Below, piece after piece: positions 39,801 to 50,434 of a stretch of DNA of 64,000 nucleotides. Location of the stretch: positions 248,001 through 312,000 of the forward strand of contig AJXE01000001.1 in NCBI GenBank assembly GCA_000263395.1. Direction: 5' to 3'. Both the position numbers and the translations under genes were made by a program. The notes under the pieces are model-generated. The model was not told the origin of the DNA. It worked only from the letters and a program-made list of their open reading frames with translations, and ran no database searches. This DNA is from Stutzerimonas stutzeri TS44 (lineage in GTDB: Bacteria; Pseudomonadota; Gammaproteobacteria; Pseudomonadales; Pseudomonadaceae). How positions within the stretch are numbered: the first letter of the stretch is position 1; every line of letters starts with the position of its first letter.

Positions 39801-40917
39801 CATCGGCCAGCTCACCGGCGGCCTGGCGCATGACTTCAACAACATGCTCACCGGCGTGCTCGGCGCCCTGGACCTGATCCAGCGGCGGATCGACAACGGC
39901 CACGGCAATGACCTGCACCGCTACATCGACGTCGCGATGACCTCGGCCAATCGCGCCGCGGCGCTGACCCACCGCCTGCTCGCCTTCGCCCGCCGCCAGT
40001 CGCTCGACCCCAGACCGGTGGACGTCAACCAGCTGGTGGTGTCGATGGAGGACATGCTGCGGCGCACCATCGGCGAACACATCCGCCTGCATACCCAGCT
40101 GCGGGCCGATACCTGGCTGGCGTACACCGATGCCCACCAGCTGGAAAACGCCCTGCTCAACCTGGTGATCAATGCCCGCGACGCCATGCCCAGCGGCGGC
40201 GACCTGCAGGTGCGCACCCGTTGCGTGCAGATCGACAGCGCGCAGCCGAACGGCCCCGAGCCCGGCGACTACGTGGTGCTCAGCATCGCCGACAGCGGCG
40301 CGGGAATGTCCGCGCAGGTGATCGCCAAGGCCTTCGATCCGTTCTTCACCACCAAACCCATCGGCCAGGGCACCGGCCTCGGCCTGTCGATGGTGTACGG
40401 CTTCGCCAAGCAGACCGGCGGCCACGTGCACATCGACAGCACGCCCGGCGAAGGCACGCGGATCACCCTCTACCTGCCACGCAACCACGCCGCGCTGGAG
40501 GAAGCGGCAGGCGCCCCCGAATCCGCCGAGGTGCCGCAGGCGCAGCACGGCGAGACGGTGCTGGTGGTCGAGGACGAAGCCGCCGTGCGCATGCTGGTGA
40601 TCGAGGTGCTGCACGAGCTGGGCTATGCCGTGCTCGAAGCCTGCGACGCCGCCAGCGCCCTGCCGTACCTGCAGAGCGAGCAGCGCATCGACCTGCTGGT
40701 CAGCGACTTCGGCCTGCCCGGCCTCAACGGCCGCCAGCTGGTCGACCTCGCGCGTCAGCACCGCCCGCAGCTGAAGGTGCTGTTCATCACCGGCTATGCG
40801 CCGGACGCCACGGTGCGCGGGAATTTCCTTGGCCCGGGCATGGACATGCTGGCCAAGCCATTCAGCATCGAGGCCCTCGGCCAGCGCATCCGCCAGTTGA
40901 TCGAGCGCGACGGCTAG
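36832..40917 (+). CDS. Large multi-sensor (GAF/PAS) hybrid histidine kinase with receiver
   Basis: A 1361-residue protein with no membrane segment, so a cytoplasmic sensor. In order: GAF (~70-200), PAS (~215-340), GAF-like (~350-505), PAS (~520-640), GAF (~655-810), PAS (~820-940), a coiled coil (LNESLERRVAERTRELAAI), then HisKA with H1000 in GLAHDFNNMLTGVL, HATPase (NARDAMPSGG, GTGLGLSMVYGFAKQTGG) and a receiver with D1292 (LLVSDFGLPG). The HDFNN type of acceptor box is shared with many light, redox and stress kinases. No response regulator is adjacent. PAS/GAF ligands are not predictable here; I see no phytochrome Cys motif. Confidence 0.9.
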   Translation: MAHADRLTDRPADGRLSATDSRAELFLNADHSTPARGWTEAQRLSALACHFMPGSLCQADFDDLLALAAELCAAPAAALHLITAKQQHCPAALGLERASVPRAGTVSAWAIEQDEALVRLQADRLPDGVTLPRLADGTPAACYAAAILRTADGLPLGTLCVLDRTPRTLDAAAERHLQALGRQAVTLLELRRHDSRAQGCGAQAQQLESEAFTRLLLDSASEGFYSIDRSGALTLCNQAFLTLLGFDSHDQVLGRRLHRIIHHSHPDGSDYPLRDCPIQHTATTGEPCEIDYELFFRQDGSSLPVAYRVAPIYRDGELQGAICTFTDISERTHGDALLAFLLEISDRLQEDETQVDIGCVLDERLGRLTRTDCIAYGHLEDATTLVISQQWRGVNSPDRLGRHPLGSSAAVLAQHLAQGSILMLENLLDAAADPQPRQLHASLASQSLLFAPLPIATQQPNRQFLLFASRLPRHWNQSDVALVHDVVERIRNASQRVSANRALREAQQRVNLANEIASIGVWEYNDSQHSLHGDAQFKALAGLTPEQPLPRVDEVLARVHPDDRAELLAALGRALQGKDGGEFQLDYRAQDPRTGQSRWLTNRGRRVLDANGDVRILGTARDITAERNAAERMLRMNALLEQQIGERHLAERRQTALIELGDLLREQHDSQTIAHAAVSIIGGTLDVARVLFASIEPGSLYATIERYWSDGASSDSNERVHFPDFGDLYYDLQNNDLVVIDDVLHDARTVAQAGLYSERQIRSLICVPLLEQGRLTAALMLLHGEPRIWLDDDISFIREVADRAWNADERMRAERALRESEEQFRTLADNISQFAWMADPDGRIYWYNKRWYDYTGTTFEAMRALGWRAVNHPAHHERVNASLKRAFAIGSVWEETFPLRGKDGVYRWFLSRALPIRDDFGQVTQWFGTNTDITAQVAAEDALRELNESLERRVAERTRELAAINSRLHIEMAERERAEEALRHAQKMEAIGQLTGGLAHDFNNMLTGVLGALDLIQRRIDNGHGNDLHRYIDVAMTSANRAAALTHRLLAFARRQSLDPRPVDVNQLVVSMEDMLRRTIGEHIRLHTQLRADTWLAYTDAHQLENALLNLVINARDAMPSGGDLQVRTRCVQIDSAQPNGPEPGDYVVLSIADSGAGMSAQVIAKAFDPFFTTKPIGQGTGLGLSMVYGFAKQTGGHVHIDSTPGEGTRITLYLPRNHAALEEAAGAPESAEVPQAQHGETVLVVEDEAAVRMLVIEVLHELGYAVLEACDAASALPYLQSEQRIDLLVSDFGLPGLNGRQLVDLARQHRPQLKVLFITGYAPDATVRGNFLGPGMDMLAKPFSIEALGQRIRQLIERDG

Positions 40918-40994
40918 CAGCCGGTGCCCGACGCAGCGGAACTCGGCCGTGGTCGGTGGACTCTCAAGCGCACGTACACTCGGAGCTGTCGATC

Positions 40995-41303
40995 ATGCGA
41001 CATACATCACTGGCGATCCTGGCGTTCGCCACCCTGCCTCTCGGCAACGCCCTGGCGGACGGTCTGGTCCGCGACCTGCTGTCCTCGGGTGCGACGACCG
41101 CCTCCACCTACCTGACCTTCAAGGACGACAAGCTGATTCTGCCGGCGCGCGCGGATGCCAGCAGCTTCGTCGCCAGCGCTGGCGCCATCCGCGGTCCCTA
41201 TCTGGAAGCCATGCTCCACCAGCTGCGCGCCGAGCAGCCGCAGCTGCAGGCCAGCGACATGGAGCTGGCCAGCGCGATTCTCGCCGCCGAGCCGACCCAC
41301 TGA
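40995..41303 (+). CDS. DUF2388 small exported protein
   Basis: A 102-residue protein with a signal peptide (residues 1-22, LPLGNALA). The mature part DGLVRDLLSSGATTASTYLTF and the C-terminal ASAGAIRGPYLEAML match the short DUF2388 family of Pseudomonas, members of which often occur in clusters; function unknown. The ATG at 40995 was chosen because frames further upstream read antisense-like sequence over the kinase gene. Confidence 0.85.
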   Translation: MRHTSLAILAFATLPLGNALADGLVRDLLSSGATTASTYLTFKDDKLILPARADASSFVASAGAIRGPYLEAMLHQLRAEQPQLQASDMELASAILAAEPTH

Positions 41304-41358
41304 GTCACGCGCCGCCCGGCGCCGGCATTTTCATCCACCCATCGCAGGAGGATTGCAC

Positions 41359-41784
41359 ATGAAGAAGAGCGCATCGGCCGTCTGGCAAGGCGGCCTGAAG
41401 GACGGCAAGGGCACCATCAGCACCCAGAGCGGCGCGCTGAAGGACAACCCCTATGGTTTCAACACCCGCTTCGAGGACGCCCCGGGCACCAATCCGGAAG
41501 AGCTGATCGGCGCCGCGCATGCCGGCTGCTTCTCGATGGCGCTGTCGTTAATGCTCGGCCAGGCCGGGCTCACCGCCGAGCGCATCGAGACTCACGCCGA
41601 GGTAACGCTGGACAAGGATGGCGATGGCTTCAGCATCACCGCCGTCGACCTGACGCTGCAGGCGAAGATTCCCGGGGCCAGCGACGCGCAGTTCCAGCAG
41701 ATCGCCGAGCAGGCCAAGCAGGGCTGCCCGGTGTCCAAGGTGCTCAACGCGCGTATCAGCCTGAACGCCACGCTGCTGGGCTGA
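41359..41784 (+). CDS. OsmC/Ohr-family thiol peroxidase
   Basis: A 141-residue OsmC-type protein that reduces organic hydroperoxides in the cytoplasm. The two redox cysteines are present in AAHAGCFSMALS and QGCPVSKVL, and the N-terminus KKSASAVWQGGLKDGKGTIS is typical for the OsmC rather than the Ohr subgroup. A strong GGAGGA ribosome-binding site precedes the ATG. A bidirectional terminator follows. Confidence 0.94.
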   Translation: MKKSASAVWQGGLKDGKGTISTQSGALKDNPYGFNTRFEDAPGTNPEELIGAAHAGCFSMALSLMLGQAGLTAERIETHAEVTLDKDGDGFSITAVDLTLQAKIPGASDAQFQQIAEQAKQGCPVSKVLNARISLNATLLG

Positions 41785-41798
41785 ACTCCGTGCGCGCA

Positions 41799-41836
41799 AA
41801 CGAAAACGCCACGGCGCAGGCCGTGGCGTTTTCGTT
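41799..41836. terminator. Bidirectional terminator between osmC-like gene and TRAP binding-protein gene
   Basis: AACGAAAACGCCACGGC (41799-41815) and GCCGTGGCGTTTTCGTT (41820-41836) form a perfect 17-bp hairpin with a 4-base loop and T-runs on both strands, between two convergent genes. Confidence 0.9.
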
Positions 41837-41847
41837 GCGGTCAGCGA

Positions 41848-42951
41848 TCAGCCGCGGATGTTGTAGATGTCCTTCTCGTTCAGCTCGGCGTAGGCGTACA
41901 GGCGCTTGAGATAGGCGCGCTGCTGCTCCCAGACCTTGCCCGCCGCCGGATCGGCCGCGGCGGAGGCATCGACCACTTCGGCGGCGACTTCCTTGAGCCG
42001 CGCCAGTACCTCATCGGGCAGTCGACGCACTTCCACGCCCTGCTCGCGCAACTGCTCCAGCGCCTCCATGTTCTTGGCGTTGTAGTCGTCGAGCATGTCG
42101 CCGTTGACGTCGCGCGCGGCGGCGCGAACGATGGCCTGCAGGTCATCCGGCAGGGATTCCCAGGCCTTGAGGTTGACGTCCAGCTCGAAGGTGACGTTCG
42201 GCTCCTGCCAGCCCGGCGTGTAGTAGTACTTGGACGCCTTGTGCAGGCCGAGGGCCAGGTCGTTGTACGGGCCGATCCACTCGGTGGCGTCGATCGCCCC
42301 GGTCTGCAGCGCGGTGAAGATCTCGCCGGCCGGCATGTTGACCACGGTGCCGCCCATCTTGGTCAGCACCTCGCCGCCCAGGCCCGGGGTGCGCATCTTC
42401 AGGCCCTGGAAATCCTCGACCGAGTTGATTTCCTTGTTGAACCAGCCGGCGGTCTGCACGCCGGTGGCGCCGCAGGCCATCGGCAGCACGCCGAACGGCT
42501 TGTATACCTCTTCCCACAGCTGCATGCCGCCGCCACGGTGCAGCCAGGCATTCATTTCCTGCGCATTCGGGCCGAACGGCAGCGCACAGAAGAACTGCGC
42601 GGCCGGCACCTTGCCCTTCCAGTAGTACGGCGCGCCGTGGCCCATCTCGGCGGTGCCGCGCGACACCGCGTCGAACACTTCCAGCGCCGGCACCAGTTCG
42701 CCCGCGGCGTAGACCTTGATCTTCAGCCGACCGCCGCTCATTTCGTTGACCAGCGTGGCGAAGCGCTCGGCACCGACGCCGACGCCGGGGAAGTTCTTCG
42801 GCCAGGAGGTGACCATCTTCCAGTTGAAGGTCTGCTGCTCGGCGGCGGGCGCGCCGGCGGAGGCGGTCTTTTCGCTCTTATCATTGCAGCCGGCCAGAGC
42901 GGTGGCGGCCAGGCCGACACCCGCGGCGGCGAGAATGTCACGACGTTTCAT
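41848..42951 (-). CDS. TRAP transporter substrate-binding protein, TakP-like (2-oxo acid type)
   Basis: A 367-residue DctP-superfamily binding protein. The N-terminus is a twin-arginine-type signal with a lipobox (KRRDILAAAGVGLAATALAGC), so it is likely a membrane-tethered Tat lipoprotein. Motifs AGELVPALEVFDAV, APYYWKGK, ATGVQTAGWFNKEIN and IDATEWIGPY resemble the 2-oxo-acid-binding TakP of Rhodobacter, which coordinates ligand through a conserved Arg and a cation. The permease genes lie divergently 251 bases away. The start was set at ATG 42951. Substrate assignment is inference. Confidence 0.9.
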   Translation of the reverse strand: MKRRDILAAAGVGLAATALAGCNDKSEKTASAGAPAAEQQTFNWKMVTSWPKNFPGVGVGAERFATLVNEMSGGRLKIKVYAAGELVPALEVFDAVSRGTAEMGHGAPYYWKGKVPAAQFFCALPFGPNAQEMNAWLHRGGGMQLWEEVYKPFGVLPMACGATGVQTAGWFNKEINSVEDFQGLKMRTPGLGGEVLTKMGGTVVNMPAGEIFTALQTGAIDATEWIGPYNDLALGLHKASKYYYTPGWQEPNVTFELDVNLKAWESLPDDLQAIVRAAARDVNGDMLDDYNAKNMEALEQLREQGVEVRRLPDEVLARLKEVAAEVVDASAAADPAAGKVWEQQRAYLKRLYAYAELNEKDIYNIRG

Positions 42952-43202
42952 GTGGTGCTCCTTGTTATTTGTCTTATTGCACAACGACTTGGCTGAACAC
43001 GAGCGACCAGGCAGAACCGCGCGGGGCAACGCCCCGGCGCCAGGACAGGCAACCGTGCAAGCAAGGTGAAGAAAGCTAGCGATAATTGCGACTCAAGCCT
43101 AGTCCATCCCTCTAAAAGTCGTATGCCGATTGCTGCAAAGCGCCACTACTGCAAGAATCCTTCTGCGCAACATTCCTTGCGCCCAACAAGAAGGACTCAC
43201 CA

Positions 43203-43743
43203 ATGTCCCATCACGCCCCGCCGCTACTGCGCGTGGCTGGCTTCATCGATGCGCTGAATCGGCGTTTCGGCCAGTTGTGTGCCTGGTTCACGCTCTTCCT
43301 CGTTGCCGGTACCGCGATCGTCGTGGTGCTGCGCTATGGCTTCGGCATCGGCGCCATCGCCCTGCAGGAAGCCGTCATGTACGCCCATGCGCTGGTCTTC
43401 ATGGGCGCCGCCGCCTGGACCCTGCAGCGCAACGGCCACGTGCGCGTCGACATCTTCTACCAGAAGCTGATCCCCCGCCGGCAGGGGATCGTCGACGGCC
43501 TCGGCCACCTGCTGTTCCTGATCCCGGTGTGCCTGTTCCTGGCGTGGAACAGCTGGGATTACGTCGCCAACTCCTGGGCCACGCACGAAGGCTCCAACGA
43601 ATCCGGCGGTCTGAAGTTCGTCTACCTGCAGAAGAGCATCATTCTGGTGATGATCATCAGCCTTGCGCTGCAGGCCGTCGCCGATCTGATCAAGCTCGGT
43701 TACCGCCTCGCCGGCCGCCTGCCGCAGGACGAGGAGGTGCAGC

Positions 43744-43751
<8 letters not shown>
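43203..43751 (+). CDS. TRAP transporter small permease (DctQ-type)
   Basis: A 182-residue protein with four membrane helices, the first near WFTLFLVAGTAIVVVLRYGFG. The motif GHVRVDIFY after helix 2 is the family hallmark. An AAGAAGGA ribosome-binding site precedes the ATG. It overlaps the large permease gene by 8 bases. The 251-base divergent gap upstream carries a 6-bp inverted repeat GCGCAA/TTGCGC (43165-43182), but no certain promoter. Confidence 0.93.
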
Positions 43752-45120
<1,369 letters not shown>

Positions 45121-45127
45121 TCTCAAA

Positions 45128-45152
45128 CAACGCCTGTCGACGACGGGCGTTG
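45128..45152 (+). terminator. Possible hairpin after the TRAP permease gene
   Basis: CAACGCC (45128-45134) and GGCGTTG (45146-45152) pair perfectly over 7 bases, 7 bases past the dctM-type stop. Only a short GT-rich tail follows, so termination would be weak. Confidence 0.35.
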
Positions 45153-45157
45153 TGTCT

Positions 45158-45193
45158 GGCGGGCGCCGATCGCCGTTACAATCGGCGCCCGCC
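45158..45193. repeat. Perfect 13-bp inverted repeat with a -10-like box in its loop
   Basis: GGCGGGCGCCGAT (45158-45170) and ATCGGCGCCCGCC (45181-45193) flank a 10-base loop. TACAAT (45177-45182) spans the loop edge and could be the -10 box of the methyltransferase gene that starts at 45212. Confidence 0.6.
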
Positions 45194-45211
45194 CGACCGA
45201 CACTCACCCCG

Positions 45212-46414
45212 ATGCGCGCTCACGCCAGCTTCACCGATCATTTCCTCGCGCTCGACCGCTTCCTCACCGAGCACCAGCCGCTGTGGCAGCCACGCCCCTT
45301 CGTCCAGCACCGGCTGGAATGGGAAGCGGCGCATCCGCCATTGGCCGCCTGGCTGCGCGCACGCTCGCTGGCCGACGCCGAAGCCGCGCACAACCACCCG
45401 GGCGAACTCGATGCGCCGGCGCCCTTCCCCCAGCTGGCGGCCGAGGCACGGGCGCTCGGCGAGCTGGCGGAACTGCCAGCCCAGCCGCTGCCCACGCCGG
45501 ACAGTCGCCTGCAGGTCGACGTACCCGGGCGCAAGTGGCAGCAGATCCGTGCGTTCGCCGCGCACTTGCAGTTCCGTCAACCGACGCGCCACTGGCTGGA
45601 CTGGTGCGCTGGCAAGGGCCATCTGGGCCGCCAACTGGCGCAGGACGGCAGCGCCCTGACCTGCCTGGAGTGGGACGCCGCGCTGGTCGAAGACGGCGCC
45701 CGCCTCAGCCGGCGCCTGGGCATCGATGCCTGTCATCTTCAACAAGACGTGCTCGGCGCCGACTGCGCCGAGCGCCTGCACGCCGACCACACGCCGGTCG
45801 CCCTGCACGCCTGCGGCGACCTGCACGTACGCCTGCTGCAACTGGCCATCGCTGCTGGCGTCCACCAACTCGCCGTCGCGCCCTGCTGCTACAACCGGAC
45901 CCAGGCCGACAGCTATCAGCCGCTGTCACGAGCCGCGCAGCAATCCAGCCTGCGGCTATCGCGCGACGACCTCGGCCTGCCACTGACCGAAACCGTCACC
46001 GCCGGCGCCCGCGAACGCCGCAACCGCGACCAGTCGATGGCCTGGCGACTCGGCTTCGATTTGCTGCAGCGCCGCCTGCGCGGGCAGGACGACTACCTGC
46101 CCACCCCCTCGCTGCCCAGCGCCTGGCTGCAGAAAGACTTCGAACGCTACTGCCACGACCTCGCCGCACTCAAGCAGCTGCCCGAGCCAGGCACCGAAGA
46201 CTGGCCGGTGCTGGAACGGGCCGGCTGGCAGCGCCTGGCCGAAGTGCGCAACCTCGAACTGCTGCGCGGCCTGTTCCGCCGTCCGCTGGAAGTCTGGCTG
46301 CTGCTCGACCGCGCCCTGCTGCTGGAAGAAAACGGCTACCAGGTGCGCCTCGGCCGCTTCTGCGCCAGCGACCTCACCCCCCGCAACCTGCTGCTGCTCG
46401 CCGAACGCCACTGA
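45212..46414 (+). CDS. SAM-dependent methyltransferase-like protein (Methyltransf_32 type)
   Basis: A 400-residue cytoplasmic protein. Residues ~1-130 are a helical N-terminal region. The SAM-binding loop is LDWCAGKGHLGRQLAQDGS, with a later acidic strand (LEWDAALV), ALHACGDLHVRLLQLAI and AVAPCCYNR, the pattern seen in Methyltransf_32 proteins whose targets are often tRNA or unknown. The ~130-residue C-terminal extension is less conserved-looking. ATG 45212 is used because it follows the inverted repeat and matches the likely transcript. It directly precedes tRNA-Thr. Substrate unknown. Confidence 0.82.
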   Translation: MRAHASFTDHFLALDRFLTEHQPLWQPRPFVQHRLEWEAAHPPLAAWLRARSLADAEAAHNHPGELDAPAPFPQLAAEARALGELAELPAQPLPTPDSRLQVDVPGRKWQQIRAFAAHLQFRQPTRHWLDWCAGKGHLGRQLAQDGSALTCLEWDAALVEDGARLSRRLGIDACHLQQDVLGADCAERLHADHTPVALHACGDLHVRLLQLAIAAGVHQLAVAPCCYNRTQADSYQPLSRAAQQSSLRLSRDDLGLPLTETVTAGARERRNRDQSMAWRLGFDLLQRRLRGQDDYLPTPSLPSAWLQKDFERYCHDLAALKQLPEPGTEDWPVLERAGWQRLAEVRNLELLRGLFRRPLEVWLLLDRALLLEENGYQVRLGRFCASDLTPRNLLLLAERH

Positions 46415-46450
46415 CCTCTCGAACCGACGCAAGTGCTTGGCAGAGAACGG

Positions 46451-46478
46451 TTTACTCGCCGCCCGCAATCGCTATAAT
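46451..46478 (+). promoter_or_regulatory. Promoter of tRNA-Thr
   Basis: TTTACT (46451-46456) and TATAAT (46473-46478) are 16 bases apart; the tRNA begins 13 bases after the -10 box. The GC-rich stretch GGCGCCCGG after it looks like a stringent discriminator. Confidence 0.65.
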
Positions 46479-46490
46479 GGCGCCCGGTTT

Positions 46491-46566
<76 letters not shown>

Positions 46567-46572
46567 CGAACA

Positions 46573-46602
46573 CAAAGGCTCGCAGAAATGCGGGCCTTTT
46601 TC
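46573..46602 (+). terminator. Terminator of tRNA-Thr
   Basis: AAAGGCTCGC and GCGGGCCTTTTT form a stem interrupted by one mismatch, followed by a T-run, a few bases past the CCA end. Confidence 0.7.
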
Positions 46603-46891
46603 GTTTCTGGAGCAGGCTAGCACCAGAACGCAAAGACCACCCTCAACCCAGCTCCCATGCAATTGGCACTCCAGTACCCGGTCCGCACTTGGTCTGGCAT
46701 CATCCGAGAGACTGTTGGCTCCCGAACGACTGAAATGGATGACTTCAAGGGAAGAAACGTGGCCGGGAGCCAATACGCCGCCGCGCTCAAGGCCAGGCGC
46801 GGAAGCAAAGCGTCAACCTAAGCAGGCAAGGATCCATCATGAGCAGCCGGCGCACGGTGCCTCGTGCCCATCCACGAACAGGAAGTCATTC
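46603..46891. other. Non-coding gap between tRNA-Thr and the mrr-like gene
   Basis: No credible gene is seen. The one structured feature is a perfect 10-bp inverted repeat TTGGCTCCCG (46715-46724) / CGGGAGCCAA (46764-46773) with a 39-base spacer. No copy of the tRNA 3' end, which would mark an attachment site, was found here or up to 47917. The stretch could be a remnant left by earlier insertions beside the tRNA. Confidence 0.5.
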
Positions 46892-47809
46892 ATGCCCATT
46901 CCGGATTTTCAGAGCGTGATGCGGCCCGTCCTGGCCGCCGCCAATGGCGAGCCGCTGGAGCTCAGCGAGCTGCGCGAACGGATCGCCAGCGAGTTCCAGC
47001 TCAACGAAGAGGAGCGTAATGAGCGCCTGCCCTCCGGCAAGCAGACGGTGATCAACAACCGCGTCGGCTGGGCGCGCACCTACCTGAACAAGGCGGGACT
47101 GCTGAGCATTCCGAGTAAGGGGCTGGTGCAGATCACCGAACGCGGGCGCGAGGCGCTGATCAATGGCCCAACACGCATCACCGTCAGTTGGCTCAAGCGC
47201 TACCCGGAATTCGCCGCCTTCCACACCGCCAAACCGGCAGACAACGCGGCGGCCAGCGCAGAGGTCGAAGCGGTCGAAGCGGTCGAAGCAGCGACTCCCG
47301 ACGAACAACTGGCCGCCGCACATCAGGCGCTGATGCTGTCCCTAGCCGACGAGCTGCTGGCCCAGGTGCGCGCGGCCTCACCTACCTTCTTCGAACAACT
47401 GGTGGTCGACCTGATGATCGCCATGGGCTACGGCGGCTCGCGCAAGGAAGCCGGAAGCGCTACCCAACAGACCAACGATGACGGCATCGACGGCATCATC
47501 AAGGAAGACAAGCTCGGGTTGGACGTGATCTACCTGCAGGCCAAGCGTTGGACCAACACGGTGCATCGCCCGGAGATCGACAAGTTCATCGGTGCCCTGA
47601 CCCGCCAGCGCGCCCGCAAGGGCGTGTTCATCACCACCTCGGACTTCTCTACCGGTGCCCGCCAGGCGGCGCTGGGCCTGGACATCAAAGTGGTGTTGAT
47701 CGACGGCCGGGAACTGGCCCGGCTGATGGTGGAGAACAACCTCGGCTGTAGCGTGAAGCAGGTCTACGAGGTCAGGCAACTGGATAGCGATTACTTCAGC
47801 GAAGACTGA
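46892..47809 (+). CDS. mrr: Mrr-type (type IV) restriction endonuclease
   Basis: A 305-residue protein. An N-terminal winged-helix domain (~1-95, Mrr_N: PSGKQTVINNRVGWARTYLNKAGLL) recognises DNA; a short EV/EA linker repeat follows (residues ~125-135); the Mrr catalytic PD-(D/E)xK domain has FEQLVVDLMIAMGYGGS, DDGIDGIIKEDKLGLDVIYLQAKRW with the D...QxK core, and KGVFITTSDFSTGAR. Mrr enzymes cut methylated DNA and can respond to pressure or foreign methylases. AGGAAG precedes the ATG. The frame further upstream is not homologous sequence. It stands alone beside a tRNA, as single-gene defence cargo often does. Confidence 0.9.
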   Translation: MPIPDFQSVMRPVLAAANGEPLELSELRERIASEFQLNEEERNERLPSGKQTVINNRVGWARTYLNKAGLLSIPSKGLVQITERGREALINGPTRITVSWLKRYPEFAAFHTAKPADNAAASAEVEAVEAVEAATPDEQLAAAHQALMLSLADELLAQVRAASPTFFEQLVVDLMIAMGYGGSRKEAGSATQQTNDDGIDGIIKEDKLGLDVIYLQAKRWTNTVHRPEIDKFIGALTRQRARKGVFITTSDFSTGARQAALGLDIKVVLIDGRELARLMVENNLGCSVKQVYEVRQLDSDYFSED

Positions 47810-47917
47810 CCATTCCTTCAATCCAGCGGTAACATCCCGCCTCAACGAGGACGAAAGCCAGCGCACCTGGGCTACCAGGCTCGCCTGCTGGACGGCAGCA
47901 GACGGGCCACTAGCCAC

Positions 47918-49658
<1,741 letters not shown>

Positions 49659-49687
<29 letters not shown>

Positions 49688-50285
49688 GGTGGATTACCTC
49701 GGTCGGCAGGATGGGTTCTGGGCAGGGCAGCTGGCGCAGGCCGGGAAGGCTGCCGAGCAGCAGCGCCTCGACCTGCCGGGTCTGCTGCTCGACCGTGAGG
49801 CCATGCGCGGCCAGCCAGAGCGGCAGATGCTCGATGAGTTCGAGCAGCACGCGACCCGCCGTCGGCGACTCGCCGTCCTGCAGCCAGGTAGCGAGCTGCT
49901 CGGCGATGCGTCGGCGCAGGCTGTCGATGCGACGCCGGTGGCCATCGCGCAGGCAGTGCCGCTCGCGCGTGGCCAGCAGGAAGCGCGACGGACAGTGTCG
50001 ATAAAGCTCGACCAGCGCCCGGCTCAGCCGCTGCACGCGCGGGCGCACGGCCGGTTCGCCACGCACACCGCGCTCGGCGAGCAGCAGCAAATGCTCGTAA
50101 TGCTCCTCCAGCGCGTCGAACAGCAGCTCTTCCTTGCCGGCGACGTGCGTGTACAGGGTCGCGGTGGAAATGCCCATGTGGCTGGCCAGCCGGCGCAGGC
50201 TGACCTGGCCGAAGCCCTCGTCGGCGAACAGCTGCAGCGCACGCTCGCGGCTGATTTCAAAGGTTGCGGCGGATCGGGCGTGCAT
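49659..50285 (-). CDS. TetR-family regulator upstream of acyl-CoA dehydrogenase
   Basis: A 208-residue regulator with the TetR helix-turn-helix LRRLASHMGISTATLYTHVAGKEELLFDAL and a helical ligand domain. It is co-directional with and overlaps the acyl-CoA dehydrogenase gene by 29 bases, suggesting that it controls its own operon in response to an acyl-CoA or fatty-acid derivative. The start was moved from a GTG at 50297 to ATG 50285. Confidence 0.92.
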
Positions 50286-50363
50286 GGCAGCCTCCACGGA
50301 GATGGTCGGGCCTGCGCGCAGGCGACGGTGGCAGCCAGTCTAGGCAGGCGCCGGGGGTGCTTG

Positions 50364-50395
50364 CTATGCCCAAAACCGTCGTTGCAGCGGCATAG
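50364..50395. promoter_or_regulatory. Inverted repeat in the TetR/AraC divergent gap
   Basis: CTATGCC (50364-50370) and GGCATAG (50389-50395) are perfect inverted arms 18 bases apart, between the divergent TetR and AraC genes. It is a candidate binding site for either regulator; the spacing suits a dimeric AraC-type protein less well than a TetR dimer. Confidence 0.4.
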
Positions 50396-50434
50396 ATTCG
50401 GCCACCCGGCGCCAGCAAATGGATAGCGAAACCC

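Noticed and set aside
46567..47917. Integrated element with att duplication at tRNA-Thr
   Set aside because: No integrase and no copy of the tRNA 3' sequence was found downstream.
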